A stretch of DNA of 23,473 bases from an uncultured Bacilli bacterium (GTDB lineage: Bacteria > Bacillota_I > Bacilli_A > RF39 > UBA660): assembly GCA_910587535.1 (NCBI GenBank), contig CAJUKM010000004.1:1-23473 (forward strand). The letters run 5' to 3'. The translations under genes were made by a program, and so were the position numbers. Positions 7,027-16,336 of the stretch are shown piece after piece (the first letter of the stretch is position 1; every line of letters begins with the position of its first letter). The notes under the pieces were generated by a model. It saw only the letters and a list, made by a program, of their open reading frames with translations. It ran no database searches and was not told where the DNA came from.

Positions 7027-8271
7027 GTGAGGAAAATAATTTCTAGCATCGACATCGGAAGTGATTATGTTAAACTAGTAATTGGCGAATCTTTCGAGAG
7101 GCGGCTTCACATTTTGAGTGCTTCAAAAGTGCCCTGCTATGGTATAGAAAACGGAAAAATTATCGATGAAAACTCAGTAAAAGAGTCGATTAAAAAAGCT
7201 ATAGATGAGGCATCAAATGTCTTGGGAGTTAAGATCGAAAAATGTATCTTAGGGCTAAATATGGCAGGTGCTAAACTCTATAAGAGTGCTAGTGCTATTA
7301 AGATAAAAGCTGAAAACCACACGATAAGTGGAAATGACATCAACGACATTTTTATGCGATGTGCAGATGGTAAAGTAATCGATGACCACGTTCTTGCAAC
7401 AGTCTTACCAGTCGAGTTTACTATCGACGGTGATAAGGTCGTTTCGAAACCTGTTGGAGAAGTCAGTAATAATTTGGGATTAAAAGGAATCGTCGTCACG
7501 TCCCCAAAGGACTACGTGAGTTCTCTTTTAGATATCGTCAATAGTGCTGGCTTAAAGGTAGTAGATGTCGTCCCAAATGCCATAGGAGATTATTACAGCT
7601 TTAAAACGGTCTCTTTGAGCGAGAGTCTAGGTGTAATTGTAAACTTGGATTATGAGACTACTAATATATCAGTTTTTAACCGAGGGATAATAACGAATAC
7701 CTACACTTTCCCGTTAGGAATTAAGAGCATAGTAAGCGATATCGCGTACGTAAACAGGATCTCTTTTAGCGATGCAGAAGCGATCTGTAAAGATATAGTT
7801 TTAGCTACTAGCAGACTTTCTAACCCTAAGGAATATAGAACCGTTGTCGATTTAGATGGACGTGAACTCAAGATAAACCAATTCGATGCTAGCGAAGTAG
7901 CAGCCAGTAGGATAAGAGAGATATTAAATTTAGTAAAAAAGCAAATAAATATCTTAACAAAAAAGGAAATTAGTTATATAATTGTTTCAGGAGGCTTGAC
8001 CGAACTGAGAGATTTCAGTTTAGCTTTAGACGAAGTATTTGGCAAAGAAGCTCAAATAGGCAAGTTGAACCTCATAGGAGCCCGCGATAATTCATTTTCT
8101 AGTGCAGTAGGTATTCTAAAATATTTCGATGAGAGGTTAGAACTCAGAGGCAAGACGTTTTCCATATTTTCGAACATGGATTTAGAAGATATGAACGATA
8201 TTGGGCGGGAAATCAGTACGAACAGCAATTCCTTATTAGGTAAGGTTTTTGGATATTTTTTTGATAATTAG
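7027..8271 (+). CDS. ftsA: Cell division protein FtsA
   Basis: This is a 414-residue actin-like protein that tethers FtsZ to the membrane at the division site. Nucleotide-binding motifs are visible: phosphate 1 'SIDIGSDYVKLVIG' near the N-terminus, 'VNLDYETTNISVF' in the middle and 'IIVSGGLTEL' near residue 325. The protein ends in a short amphipathic stretch (LLGKVFGYFF), as expected for the FtsA membrane-targeting helix. I chose the GTG at 7027 because GGAG (7015-7018) is 8 bases upstream; the GTG at 7018 overlaps that ribosome site. It is followed by ftsZ after a gap of 16 bases, the conserved gene order in Firmicutes. No mur or dcw-cluster genes flank it here, so the pair is detached from the usual cluster. 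Confidence 0.95.
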   Translation: MRKIISSIDIGSDYVKLVIGESFERRLHILSASKVPCYGIENGKIIDENSVKESIKKAIDEASNVLGVKIEKCILGLNMAGAKLYKSASAIKIKAENHTISGNDINDIFMRCADGKVIDDHVLATVLPVEFTIDGDKVVSKPVGEVSNNLGLKGIVVTSPKDYVSSLLDIVNSAGLKVVDVVPNAIGDYYSFKTVSLSESLGVIVNLDYETTNISVFNRGIITNTYTFPLGIKSIVSDIAYVNRISFSDAEAICKDIVLATSRLSNPKEYRTVVDLDGRELKINQFDASEVAASRIREILNLVKKQINILTKKEISYIIVSGGLTELRDFSLALDEVFGKEAQIGKLNLIGARDNSFSSAVGILKYFDERLELRGKTFSIFSNMDLEDMNDIGREISTNSNSLLGKVFGYFFDN

Positions 8272-8287
8272 TTAGGAGATGAATGAT

Positions 8288-9334
8288 ATGAACGGATTAG
8301 AAATGGACCAAATAGCAAAGATCAAGGTAATCGGTGTCGGTGGTGGCGGTTGTAATGCTGTCAATAGAATGATCGAATCTGGTGTAAAAGGTGTAGAGTT
8401 CATAGTAGCAAACACAGATTTGCAAGTTTTGAATAGCAGTAAAGCACCAGTAAAATTACAAATCGGTTCGACTATTACAAATGGATTAGGGGCAGGTGCT
8501 AAACCGGAAGTCGGAAAAGAAGCGGCATTAGAATCTAAGTCGGAAATTGAAGAAGCATTAAAAGGTGCAGACATGGTATTCGTCACTTGCGGTATGGGTG
8601 GCGGAACAGGGACTGGTGGAGCGCCAGTTATCGCTGAGATCGCTCAAAGTTTAGGAGCTCTTACTGTAGGTATCGTAACTAAACCATTCGGTTTCGAAGG
8701 TAAACGAAGAATGGAGCAGGCATTAAAGGGTGTAGAAGAACTAAAAAGAAATGTCGATACTTTAATAGTAATCCCTAACGATAGACTTAGAGATATAATC
8801 GATAAGTCGACACCTCTTCCCGATGCATTTAAGGAAGTAGATAACATTCTTCATAGAGGTGTTCAATCTATCAGTGATCTAATTGCTATTACTGGTCTAG
8901 TTAATCTCGACTTTGCAGATGTAAAAGCAGTTATGGAAAATAGAGGTAATGCTCTTATAGGAATCGGTCTCGGTGTAGGTGAAAATAGAGCTATAGATGC
9001 AGCAAGACATGCCGTCTCCAGCCCATTATTGGAAACGAGCATCGAGGGTGCAACTGATGCAATAATCAACATAACAGGTGGTAAATCTCTCACTCTATTT
9101 GAGGCTGAGTATGCTGCTGAAATCGTAAGAGAAGCTGCAAATACCGATATCAATACTATATTCGGTGCAGTCATAAATGAAAACCTAAACGACGAAGTAA
9201 TAGTAACTGTAATAGCAACAGGATTCGACGACGAAGTTATGAACAGAGGAGGAGAGTTTATACCTAAAGAAGAAAGAAAGATAGAGCAAGAAGATTACGA
9301 TCTGCCACCTTTCTTGAGAGATAGGGATTATTAA
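8288..9334 (+). CDS. ftsZ: Cell division GTPase FtsZ
   Basis: This is a 348-residue tubulin-like GTPase that forms the Z ring. It has the N-terminal GVGGGGCNAV nucleotide loop (16-25), the tubulin signature GGGTGTG (104-110), the synergy-loop region (NLDFADVKAVM) and a terminal LPPFLRDR, the conserved peptide that binds FtsA. The disordered linker before that peptide is short, only about 20 residues, compared with much longer linkers in many bacteria. I preferred the ATG at 8288 over 8279 because GGAG abuts the latter. A terminator overlaps the stop codon, so the operon ends here. Confidence 0.98.
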   Translation: MNGLEMDQIAKIKVIGVGGGGCNAVNRMIESGVKGVEFIVANTDLQVLNSSKAPVKLQIGSTITNGLGAGAKPEVGKEAALESKSEIEEALKGADMVFVTCGMGGGTGTGGAPVIAEIAQSLGALTVGIVTKPFGFEGKRRMEQALKGVEELKRNVDTLIVIPNDRLRDIIDKSTPLPDAFKEVDNILHRGVQSISDLIAITGLVNLDFADVKAVMENRGNALIGIGLGVGENRAIDAARHAVSSPLLETSIEGATDAIINITGGKSLTLFEAEYAAEIVREAANTDINTIFGAVINENLNDEVIVTVIATGFDDEVMNRGGEFIPKEERKIEQEDYDLPPFLRDRDY

Positions 9335-9357
9335 GGTAGCTAAAACTACTTTTTTTC
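9333..9357 (+). terminator. Terminator of ftsA-ftsZ
   Basis: AAGGTAG (9333-9339) pairs with CTACTTT (9346-9352) with one G-U pair, followed by T residues. The stem uses the last bases of the ftsZ stop codon. Confidence 0.75.
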
Positions 9358-9358
9358 T

Positions 9359-9387
9359 TTGACTAAATTTTCTTTGTGTGCTATCCT
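9359..9387 (+). promoter_or_regulatory. Promoter of the anchored unknown protein
   Basis: TTGACT (9359-9364), 17-base spacer, TATCCT (9382-9387) with TGC just before it (extended -10). It follows the ftsZ terminator directly and overlaps an upstream in-frame start (9359), which supports the later ATG at 9407. Confidence 0.65.
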
Positions 9388-9406
9388 TTTTTTAAGGATT
9401 AATTAT

Positions 9407-10186
9407 ATGAATAAGAGAAGATTTAAAATTTTAATAACTACATGTATTCTGTTTATCGGAATACTCATCATGCGTAAAAATATAACCGCAACTAAAGAAA
9501 TCGACAATAAACCAAGTAATAGCGGTTCGATGTTAGCTTTAGAAATGAATTCAGACGTAGTTAAAGATGTATTTTCTAAGTTGACATTATTAGAAGATAA
9601 AATTAAAAGTGAAAAATATAGAGATTTATATTTTAAATTTGATGGAGAAGAGAAGTCATTTTCGATCGAAGAAAAACTCTACATACTATTTGAAAATATT
9701 TATGAAAGATCGTTAGATTCTAATGATGATGAGATAGTTTCACTTGAAATTAATCAGGAAGAGCTAATCAATGAAGCAAAAGTGATGTTTAACGACGAAG
9801 CATTCGATGCTGTTGCAGCTAATTTTAGTACTTCTTTAGATTGTGGTATTGTCGAATATCTCTATACTGGACAGAAATATGAATTAAAAGTAAAACGATG
9901 TGAGGGATCTGATGTTATTAGTAAAACGCGTCTTGAGAAAGCCATAAAGAAAGGCAACTTTATCGACTTAACTGTTAGGGCATACAGAATAATTCCTTCT
10001 AAGAAAGGAAAAACCTTTGAAGTAAAGAATTTTAATGACGATGAGATATTAGATAAAGACACTTTAGATAATATCGAGGCTAAGGAGAAAACTATTTTTG
10101 ACGAATATGATATACAAAGTTATATATTTTCTTTCGAACTCAAGGGAGATGATTATTATCTTTCTTCAATAAAAAAAGAAAACTGA
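9407..10186 (+). CDS. Membrane-anchored protein of unknown function
   Basis: This is a 260-residue protein I do not recognise. It begins with a positively charged stretch and a single hydrophobic segment (about residues 7-22), likely a signal anchor with the rest outside the cell. The exterior part is acidic and Lys-rich, with two cysteines (about 145 and 165) that could pair. The ATG at 9407 has AAGGA 8 bases upstream and sits properly downstream of a promoter. It follows ftsZ but has its own promoter, so a division role is only a positional guess. Its stop codon lies within a bidirectional terminator. Confidence 0.75.
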   Translation: MNKRRFKILITTCILFIGILIMRKNITATKEIDNKPSNSGSMLALEMNSDVVKDVFSKLTLLEDKIKSEKYRDLYFKFDGEEKSFSIEEKLYILFENIYERSLDSNDDEIVSLEINQEELINEAKVMFNDEAFDAVAANFSTSLDCGIVEYLYTGQKYELKVKRCEGSDVISKTRLEKAIKKGNFIDLTVRAYRIIPSKKGKTFEVKNFNDDEILDKDTLDNIEAKEKTIFDEYDIQSYIFSFELKGDDYYLSSIKKEN

Positions 10187-10209
10187 AGTCATCGACTTCA
10201 ATTTTTTTT
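10184..10209. terminator. Bidirectional terminator between convergent genes
   Basis: TGAAGTC (10184-10190) pairs with GACTTCA (10194-10200) around ATC. A T run follows on the plus strand and a T-rich run follows on the minus strand. Both flanking stop codons are inside the stem. Confidence 0.8.
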
Positions 10210-11301
10210 AGAAGATAAGAATATTTTTTTGTTTTCTAACAATCTTTGATCTTCTGGTCTATGTTTTAGGGCTTTATCTATCCAATAAAGAGCTTTTTCA
10301 AGGTCTTTCTTTTGAAAAGCGCATAGGGATAATATATCTTCTATAGTCCCATTAAAACTAAATATTTCGTTGATATAACTCTTAGGATGACTTTCAATTT
10401 CGAGGGCTTTTAGACAATATTTTTCGGCGTCTTCCCATTCTTTTAGGTCGTATGCTAAAAGAGCTTTTTCGACATATGGATCTCTAAGGTAAGGAGCTTC
10501 TATGATGGCTTTATCAAGCCACATCTTTGCTTCATCATATCTACCAAGATTTTTATACGATCTAGCGATAAATCTTTCTGATGCACATCTTTCGTCTTTC
10601 CATGTCGCCGTCGGTAGAGATAGATGACATATAAGCATATCTATAGCTTCATTCCATTTTTTATAATACATATATTCTCTTCCTAGATAATGGACATTTC
10701 TATCGTCGTTGGGACTTTCTTGTACAGATAATTCTAATAAAGGTAAGTAACTAGATCTAGATTTACTTTTATCAGGATAATGGTTAAGTGTTATTTCATC
10801 TGTCGTTATAAATCTTTCTATTTCAGAACTTTCTAATATCTCATGTACTGGATGAGTCCACCTATAATTAGATCTTTTATGTATCTTTTCAATGTAGAAA
10901 TTTACAAGAGGAGAGCCGTTGTCATCGAGAAGCCAATTATAATTATATCTGAGTCTTGTAGTGTCTTCTTTCCAGATAGACTCAAGTTTTGCGCGCCAGC
11001 CTGGTTCAAAGACTTCATCTAAATCTGTACACACACAAATGTCGGCATCTATTGGAACAAGATCGAGAGATTCGTTTCTAGCTTTGTCGAATCTCCAAGG
11101 ATTTATTCTTTTTCTTTTAACCTTTACGCCCAATTGTTTTAATTTTTTTACAGTATTATCTTCAGAACCTGTATCTAGTACATATATTTCATCTGCTTCA
11201 TTCATCGATTTAACCCATCTGTCGACAAATTTTTCTTCGTTTTTTGAAATGGCGTATACGACGACTTTTAACTTATGTGAAAGGGTAGCTTTCTTTTTCA
11301 T
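10198..11301 (-). CDS. Family 2 glycosyltransferase with C-terminal TPR-like repeats
   Basis: This is a 367-residue protein. The first ~200 residues form a GT-A fold: 'VVVYAISKNEEKFVDRWVKS' start, the nucleotide-binding 'LDTGSEDNTV', then the metal-binding 'TDLDEV' as DxD. The remaining ~165 residues are helical pairs with TPR-like spacing (for example 'EKALLAYDLKEWEDAEKYCLKAL' and 'EKALYWIDKAL'). Its likely role is sugar transfer onto a surface glycan or protein; donor and acceptor are unknown. I chose the ATG at 11301, 6 bases downstream of AAAGGTG; ATGs at 11307 and 11388 are less well placed. It is monocistronic and convergent with the preceding gene. No glycan gene cluster surrounds it. 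Confidence 0.88.
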   Translation of the reverse strand: MKKKATLSHKLKVVVYAISKNEEKFVDRWVKSMNEADEIYVLDTGSEDNTVKKLKQLGVKVKRKRINPWRFDKARNESLDLVPIDADICVCTDLDEVFEPGWRAKLESIWKEDTTRLRYNYNWLLDDNGSPLVNFYIEKIHKRSNYRWTHPVHEILESSEIERFITTDEITLNHYPDKSKSRSSYLPLLELSVQESPNDDRNVHYLGREYMYYKKWNEAIDMLICHLSLPTATWKDERCASERFIARSYKNLGRYDEAKMWLDKAIIEAPYLRDPYVEKALLAYDLKEWEDAEKYCLKALEIESHPKSYINEIFSFNGTIEDILSLCAFQKKDLEKALYWIDKALKHRPEDQRLLENKKIFLSSKKN

Positions 11302-11437
11302 TTTCATCACCTTTAATACATGATATGTATAATTAAACTGTTTTGAATATTTCTTTACCCATAGAGGAATATATTTCTTATAAATCAATATACATTATAT
11401 ATACTTAACAATTTGTTTACACAAAAGAGGTTTTTTT

Positions 11438-11467
11438 TTAACAAGTGAGTTAACTATGTGGTATAAT
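11438..11467 (+). promoter_or_regulatory. Promoter of the phosphoesterase operon
   Basis: TTAACA (11438-11443), 18-base spacer, TATAAT (11462-11467). The start codon lies about 70 bases downstream, leaving an AT-rich leader with no clear structure and ending in a GTGGGGGG ribosome site. Confidence 0.55.
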
Positions 11468-11537
11468 TATGGATATAACTCAATTATATTAAAATTCTTA
11501 AAAACAAATTTAAGTACATCAATAGTGGGGGGATAAT

Positions 11538-12392
11538 ATGACAAAAATTGCTATCATGTCTGATTTGCATGCGAATATCCATGCGGTTGAATTAGTTTTA
11601 AAAGATATGGAAAGACGAAATGTCGATAAGATAGTATGTCTAGGAGATCTAGTCACGAAATACTTCTACCCAGCAGAAGTAATCGATGCAGTTAAGTCTA
11701 CTGCATCGATTGTCTTAAAAGGTAATTGTGATAACCTCGTAGCTTCTAAAGATATATATACATTTGCTAGAGGAAAGATGGGTTTAAGCAGAATCGAATA
11801 TCTAAGCGAGTTGCCTGTTACTGAACAACTCATGGTAAATAAGACACTACTAAACTTGTATCACTCAATCCCTGGAAGCTTAGATGCCATGTTTAATCCT
11901 CTATTTTCAAATAATTCACATACAAAGTATAGAGATAAAATAGTGACAGATTACAGCAAGATGTTTACATCTAGTTTTCCACAGGTGTCTGTCGTCGGTC
12001 ATACTCATCAAAATTATATCGGCATTGAGAAGCAAGGAGATTTATGTATCACTAGAGATCCAGTGACAATCGGTCCTTCGAATAGAGCTATAATAAACGT
12101 AGGAAGTGCTGGCGAGCACAGTGTAATGGCTAAGAAAAATGGTATATATGTTCCAGTAATAGATCCTTATTTAACCTATGCTATAATCGATAGTAAAGGT
12201 TTAGAAGAGGGAATAAGAGTGGAGATAATCCATGTGCCATATAGAGACGAATTAAAAAGAGTTTACTACGATATGATCGATCTTCAAGAAAAAAAGGAAG
12301 CACCTCATTCTCCAATAGATACAGGCATAGTTTTCGATTCTCTCGTAAATATGGGATATAAAAAATACGAATTAAAGCCGAAGGATATTTAG
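11538..12392 (+). CDS. Calcineurin-like metallophosphoesterase
   Basis: This is a 284-residue enzyme of the YfcE/MJ0936-like group. The metal ligands are in order: D9 and H11 (SDLHAN), D37 (LGDLV), N63 (KGNCD), H109 (LYHSIPGS) and the GHTH motif at 154-157. The family hydrolyses phosphoesters or phosphodiesters with a two-metal centre. It is longer than minimal YfcE proteins (about 180 residues), with extra segments between 115 and 150 and a C-terminal 60 residues. A purine-rich GTGGGGGG site precedes the ATG. The stop is only 5 bases before the next gene, a UDP-sugar pyrophosphorylase, so they are co-transcribed; a link to nucleotide-sugar metabolism is possible but unproven. Confidence 0.9.
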   Translation: MTKIAIMSDLHANIHAVELVLKDMERRNVDKIVCLGDLVTKYFYPAEVIDAVKSTASIVLKGNCDNLVASKDIYTFARGKMGLSRIEYLSELPVTEQLMVNKTLLNLYHSIPGSLDAMFNPLFSNNSHTKYRDKIVTDYSKMFTSSFPQVSVVGHTHQNYIGIEKQGDLCITRDPVTIGPSNRAIINVGSAGEHSVMAKKNGIYVPVIDPYLTYAIIDSKGLEEGIRVEIIHVPYRDELKRVYYDMIDLQEKKEAPHSPIDTGIVFDSLVNMGYKKYELKPKDI

Positions 12393-12397
12393 ATTTT

Positions 12398-13621
12398 ATG
12401 GATAAAAACTTATTAAATCAAAAACTTAAAAATTTTGGTCAAGAACATTTACTAACTTTTTATGACGATTTAACTGATGAAGAAAGAAAATCTTTAATCG
12501 ATCAATTAGAAAAAATAGATTTTGAATTTATGAACAGCTTGTATATAAATTCTTATAAAGATGAAGTATTAGATGTCAGTAACGTCAGTGGTCTTAGATG
12601 TATTTCAAAGATGTCAGATGATGAAGAACAAAATTATAAAAAAGCCGGGGAAAAGATCGTAAATGCCGGTTCATATGCTATCGTCATTTTAGCAGGTGGT
12701 AATGGTTCTAGACTGGGCTTTGCCGGTCCCAAAGGCTGTCTAGAATTGACTGTTGGTGGAAAATCTTTTTCACTTTTCGAGTTGTTTGTCGGACAAGTAA
12801 AGGATTATGCTGAGAAAACGGGAGTGTTCATCGACCTTTTCTTTATGACTAGCAAGAGAAATAACGAAAAAATAGTCGACTTCTTTAAGAAAAAAGATCA
12901 TTTTGGTTATCCAGAAGACCACATACATTTTTTTATGCAAGATGAACTACCTATAATGGATGTTAACGGTAAATTACTTTTAGAGAGTAAATCTAAAGTT
13001 TTATTCGGTCCAAATGGAAACGGAAATGTATTTGCTTCTTTAGAAGACAGTGGAATGCTAGATTTAATGCAAAAGAAAAGAATTAAGTATATCTTATTTA
13101 CCTCTGTCGACGACGTATTAAACGATCTTATTGATATGTCTTTTATCGGTGCAGTTGTAGAAAACAACTATGTTTTGGGCAGTAAGACACTATTCAAAGA
13201 AGAGGCGAAAAGTAAAGATTGGGTTTTTTGTAAATATGATGGAAAACCTTTTATACTTCCATCTAAATATATATCAGATGAACTATCTAATGAGAAAGAC
13301 GATGAGGGAGAATATGTTTATCGAGAAAAGAATGTCTTATATCATTTGATAGATATAAATTCACTTTCCAGTTTTGCTTGTCTTTCTATGCCTTATCACC
13401 GAGCTTATAAAAAGAGTTCTTATACAGATTTGGATGGAAATTTTATAGTTCCAAATAGTCCCAATTCTTTTAAGTTTGAGCAGTTCATATTCGACTCTTT
13501 TTATCACGTAAACGACATGTTATTATACAGGATCTCCAAAGATGAATTTTGCCCTATAAAATCAAAAGATGATGTAGAAAAAGCACAGGCTGTATTGGAA
13601 AGAAAGCAGAAAAACCTTTAA
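12398..13621 (+). CDS. UDP-sugar pyrophosphorylase (UDPGP family)
   Basis: This is a 407-residue nucleotidyltransferase of the eukaryote-like UDPGP type. The UTP-binding signature LAGGNGSRLGFAGPKG spans 98-113, and 'GPNGNGNVFASLED' near 205-217 is the family's second conserved block. Length and motif order fit UDP-N-acetylglucosamine or UDP-glucose pyrophosphorylases: sugar-1-phosphate plus UTP gives UDP-sugar plus pyrophosphate. This differs from the bacterial GalU and GlmU folds. Which sugar it prefers cannot be settled by eye, although the closest resemblance is to UDP-GlcNAc-type enzymes. It lies 5 bases after the metallophosphoesterase and ends in a terminator. Confidence 0.85.
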   Translation: MDKNLLNQKLKNFGQEHLLTFYDDLTDEERKSLIDQLEKIDFEFMNSLYINSYKDEVLDVSNVSGLRCISKMSDDEEQNYKKAGEKIVNAGSYAIVILAGGNGSRLGFAGPKGCLELTVGGKSFSLFELFVGQVKDYAEKTGVFIDLFFMTSKRNNEKIVDFFKKKDHFGYPEDHIHFFMQDELPIMDVNGKLLLESKSKVLFGPNGNGNVFASLEDSGMLDLMQKKRIKYILFTSVDDVLNDLIDMSFIGAVVENNYVLGSKTLFKEEAKSKDWVFCKYDGKPFILPSKYISDELSNEKDDEGEYVYREKNVLYHLIDINSLSSFACLSMPYHRAYKKSSYTDLDGNFIVPNSPNSFKFEQFIFDSFYHVNDMLLYRISKDEFCPIKSKDDVEKAQAVLERKQKNL

Positions 13622-13632
13622 GTAGGTTTTTT
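13611..13632 (+). terminator. Terminator of the phosphoesterase/pyrophosphorylase operon
   Basis: AAAACCT (13611-13617) pairs with AGGTTTT (13624-13630) around TTAAGT and runs into T. The stop codon is in the loop. Confidence 0.85.
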
Positions 13633-13672
13633 AATTTTGCATTAAATAATTCTTTTAAAAGTTTAAAGTTAT

Positions 13673-13681
13673 TGATATAAT
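13673..13681 (+). promoter_or_regulatory. Extended -10 promoter of the lemA operon
   Basis: TATAAT (13676-13681) is preceded by TGA, giving an extended -10. No clear -35. It lies 27 bases upstream of the lemA-like start. Confidence 0.5.
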
Positions 13682-13707
13682 TAATCTATAATCGGAGGAA
13701 TGTATTT

Positions 13708-14211
13708 TTGGGTACAGTAATATTGTGGTCAGTTTGTATCACATCGTCGATAATCGTCATGAACATGATCGTAAATTTCACAAAAATATTTCAGTTAAAT
13801 AGAGAAATAGATTCAGAATTTGTGATATTAGAAGGCTATATGAAAAAAAGGTGGGATTTAATTCCAAGATTAATAGAAAACACTAGAAAATCTCAACAAT
13901 ATTCAAAGGACATTTTAGAAAGTATTATTTTAGTGAGGAATGCGACATATAGAATTATGTCTAAAGAAAAAAAGGTTTATGTAGATAATGTACTGAATTC
14001 TAATATCGATAAACTGTTTAAAAGTTTCGAAAAGGGCGATAAAAATATGGGCAAACTTCGCGATGATTTAATAGAATTGGGCATGATTATAGAAAGTTTT
14101 AAAATAAACTATAACGAAAAAATAGAAATATATAATAATAGAATTGAGAGATTTCCTTATAATTTAATCTCTGGCATGTTTAAATGCAGAAAAAAAGAAT
14201 TACTATTTTGA
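13708..14211 (+). CDS. LemA family protein
   Basis: This is a 167-residue protein with one N-terminal membrane span (about 4-22) and a helical cytoplasmic body. Family hallmarks are 'YMKKRWDLIPRLIE' after the span, 'ARNA'-like 'VRNA' near residue 89 and a terminal block 'YNNRIERFPYNLISGMF', close to the LemA ending 'YN..I..FP.N..A..FGF'. It starts at TTG with CGGAGGAA 9 bases upstream. It precedes a DUF2207 membrane protein, a common LemA partner in Firmicutes. LemA's biochemical role is unknown. Confidence 0.85.
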   Translation: MGTVILWSVCITSSIIVMNMIVNFTKIFQLNREIDSEFVILEGYMKKRWDLIPRLIENTRKSQQYSKDILESIILVRNATYRIMSKEKKVYVDNVLNSNIDKLFKSFEKGDKNMGKLRDDLIELGMIIESFKINYNEKIEIYNNRIERFPYNLISGMFKCRKKELLF

Positions 14212-14236
14212 TAAAAAGAATAAAAAGGTGTATGAG

Positions 14237-16336
14237 ATGAAAAAAATATTAACAATATTTACAATTTTTATGTTGATGATTCCATTTTATGTCAACGGTG
14301 AAAATTATACTAGTTACAAAAACGACATAAAAAACGAATTAAACTTTGATGTAGGACGATTGAAAATAGAATCGTTAGCGTTTGTAGATAATTCGGATAC
14401 GGACTTGCATTCGTTTGGACTCTATGGCGATATAGATAATGAGTCCGATAAAGAGGAAAAAATAACTGTAGTGGTAGATTATCTTACGAAAAATGATAAA
14501 ACTGTCGCGTCCTTAAAAAGAAGTTGGACCATTCCAAAAGGAAAAGGGCAAAAATTCAATCTTTTACACAACTTAAATGAAATAAAGGGAAAGTATGAAG
14601 TAGACGATATAAAATTCTTTACTTTGAAAATTGATATTGCAAGCGATTCACTGGACGATGAAAAGCCAAGTTCTAACTCTTTTTATAAAAGATATGACTA
14701 TGTGGTAGATAGTTATGACATAGTAGTAGATATGTATGAAAATAATACTTATGATGTAACTGAGAAAATCGTTTTTTTCAATAATATCGGCGATATTCGT
14801 TTGACAAGAGATATATCTTTTAAAAATAAAATTGAAACCTCGGATGGCAGTTTATGGACGAAAAGATTATCTATAGATGGTAGTGATATCGAAAAAAAAT
14901 ATGATACGATTAAAGAAAACAGTCTTTATCGCATCATTTTAGATGAAAATTCAAAAAAAGGGACAAACGAATACCAACTTAAATATAAGGTAAATTTAGG
15001 CGAAAATGCTAAGAGACAATTTTTATACATAATAGATTCTAATTGGAACAATCCTGTTGGTGGGATTAAGTTTAGGATAAATTTCCCTAAACCGATCGAT
15101 CGTGAAGATGTTAATATTACTGTTGGAAGAGAAAATAGGGTCGATGAAAAACTAAAATATGAGCTTATCGGAAACTCTATAGTGGGATCTTATAAGGGCA
15201 TATTAGATTCTAAAGAGAGTATAGTTATAGAAATGGATTTTGAAGATGAATATTATGCCGACATAAATAGGGATAATCAAATTTCTTTATTTATCATGTA
15301 TTTAATTCCTTTATTATGTATGCTCATAAGTTTTGGTATGTGGTTCTTCTGTGGAAAAGATGATGAAACAGAAGATAAATTGAATCCTTATCCACCTAAA
15401 ATGTTAAACAGTCTAGAATTGGGATACGATTATAAAGGATATGCTGATGGTGAAGATGTTGCATCCTTATTGTTATATCTTGCAGTTAAAGGATATTTGA
15501 AAATAGAAGAAGCTAAAGATAAATATAAAATAGTTAAACTGAAAGATTATGATGGAAAAAACAGATTTGAAAAAGAATTTTTGAACAATCTCTTTCATGA
15601 TAATAAAACGGAAGTCTTAGAAGAGGCGTGTATAGAATCTAAAAGGTTCAATTCTGCGACTCTAAGAAAGGTTAATTCTAAAAAGAATAGAAATAAGATC
15701 TTCTATGAAGGGGAGACGTTTAGAAAAGTAATAGTGGCATTATTGATGTTTATATCAGTCATGATTATCTTTGCCATTCCACTTTACGATTTTGGAGCAT
15801 TAAATTGGATACTTCCAACAATAGGAATAATCTTCATATATATCCCCGCTATGTACTTAACGATTAGCGATGATACCCCATCTTTAGTGAAAGTGATATT
15901 TGGAGTAGTTGTATGCATACAGATTTCTACTTTTGTAATATTTAACGACGTGATATTCGATTCGATAACGATAGATAGCGGTTATACAAAACCTTTTATA
16001 TTTGGGCTTTTAAATATCGTTGTGATGGGTATATGCCTTAAAGAAATGCCTAAAGGAACCAAATATGGTAATCAAATTTATAGTAGTATAAAGGGATTTA
16101 AAAAATATATAGATTCGATAAATATCAGCGAAATAGAAAACTTAGTTACCAATAATTCTTCATACTATTACGACATTTTACCTTATATTTACTCGCTTGG
16201 AATGACGAAAAAATGGTCACAAAAGTTTAAGGAAAAAGTTAAGGAAAGTCCAGATTGGTTCGAAGGAGATAAAGAATTCATTTTATCCAAATTTATAAAA
16301 ATAATCGACGATATTATGGATGATATAAAACCATGA
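14237..16336 (+). CDS. DUF2207 membrane protein, LemA partner
   Basis: This is a 699-residue membrane protein. A signal peptide (about 1-20, ending VNG) is followed by a large external beta-rich region. The DUF2207-type segment starts near 'YDYVVDSYDIVVDMYENNTYDVTEKI' (about 150-175). A membrane span lies near 348-371, a cytoplasmic part follows with a helical fold ('YADGEDVASLLLYLAVKGYLKIEE'), then three or four spans between about 497 and 600 and a Lys-rich cytoplasmic tail. It lies 25 bases after LemA. I chose the ATG at 14237 because AAAAGGTG lies just upstream; the GTG at 14228 overlaps it. Its N-terminal ~145 residues are not explained by DUF2207. Function is unknown; partnership with LemA is inferred from family context. 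Confidence 0.85.
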   Translation: MKKILTIFTIFMLMIPFYVNGENYTSYKNDIKNELNFDVGRLKIESLAFVDNSDTDLHSFGLYGDIDNESDKEEKITVVVDYLTKNDKTVASLKRSWTIPKGKGQKFNLLHNLNEIKGKYEVDDIKFFTLKIDIASDSLDDEKPSSNSFYKRYDYVVDSYDIVVDMYENNTYDVTEKIVFFNNIGDIRLTRDISFKNKIETSDGSLWTKRLSIDGSDIEKKYDTIKENSLYRIILDENSKKGTNEYQLKYKVNLGENAKRQFLYIIDSNWNNPVGGIKFRINFPKPIDREDVNITVGRENRVDEKLKYELIGNSIVGSYKGILDSKESIVIEMDFEDEYYADINRDNQISLFIMYLIPLLCMLISFGMWFFCGKDDETEDKLNPYPPKMLNSLELGYDYKGYADGEDVASLLLYLAVKGYLKIEEAKDKYKIVKLKDYDGKNRFEKEFLNNLFHDNKTEVLEEACIESKRFNSATLRKVNSKKNRNKIFYEGETFRKVIVALLMFISVMIIFAIPLYDFGALNWILPTIGIIFIYIPAMYLTISDDTPSLVKVIFGVVVCIQISTFVIFNDVIFDSITIDSGYTKPFIFGLLNIVVMGICLKEMPKGTKYGNQIYSSIKGFKKYIDSINISEIENLVTNNSSYYYDILPYIYSLGMTKKWSQKFKEKVKESPDWFEGDKEFILSKFIKIIDDIMDDIKP

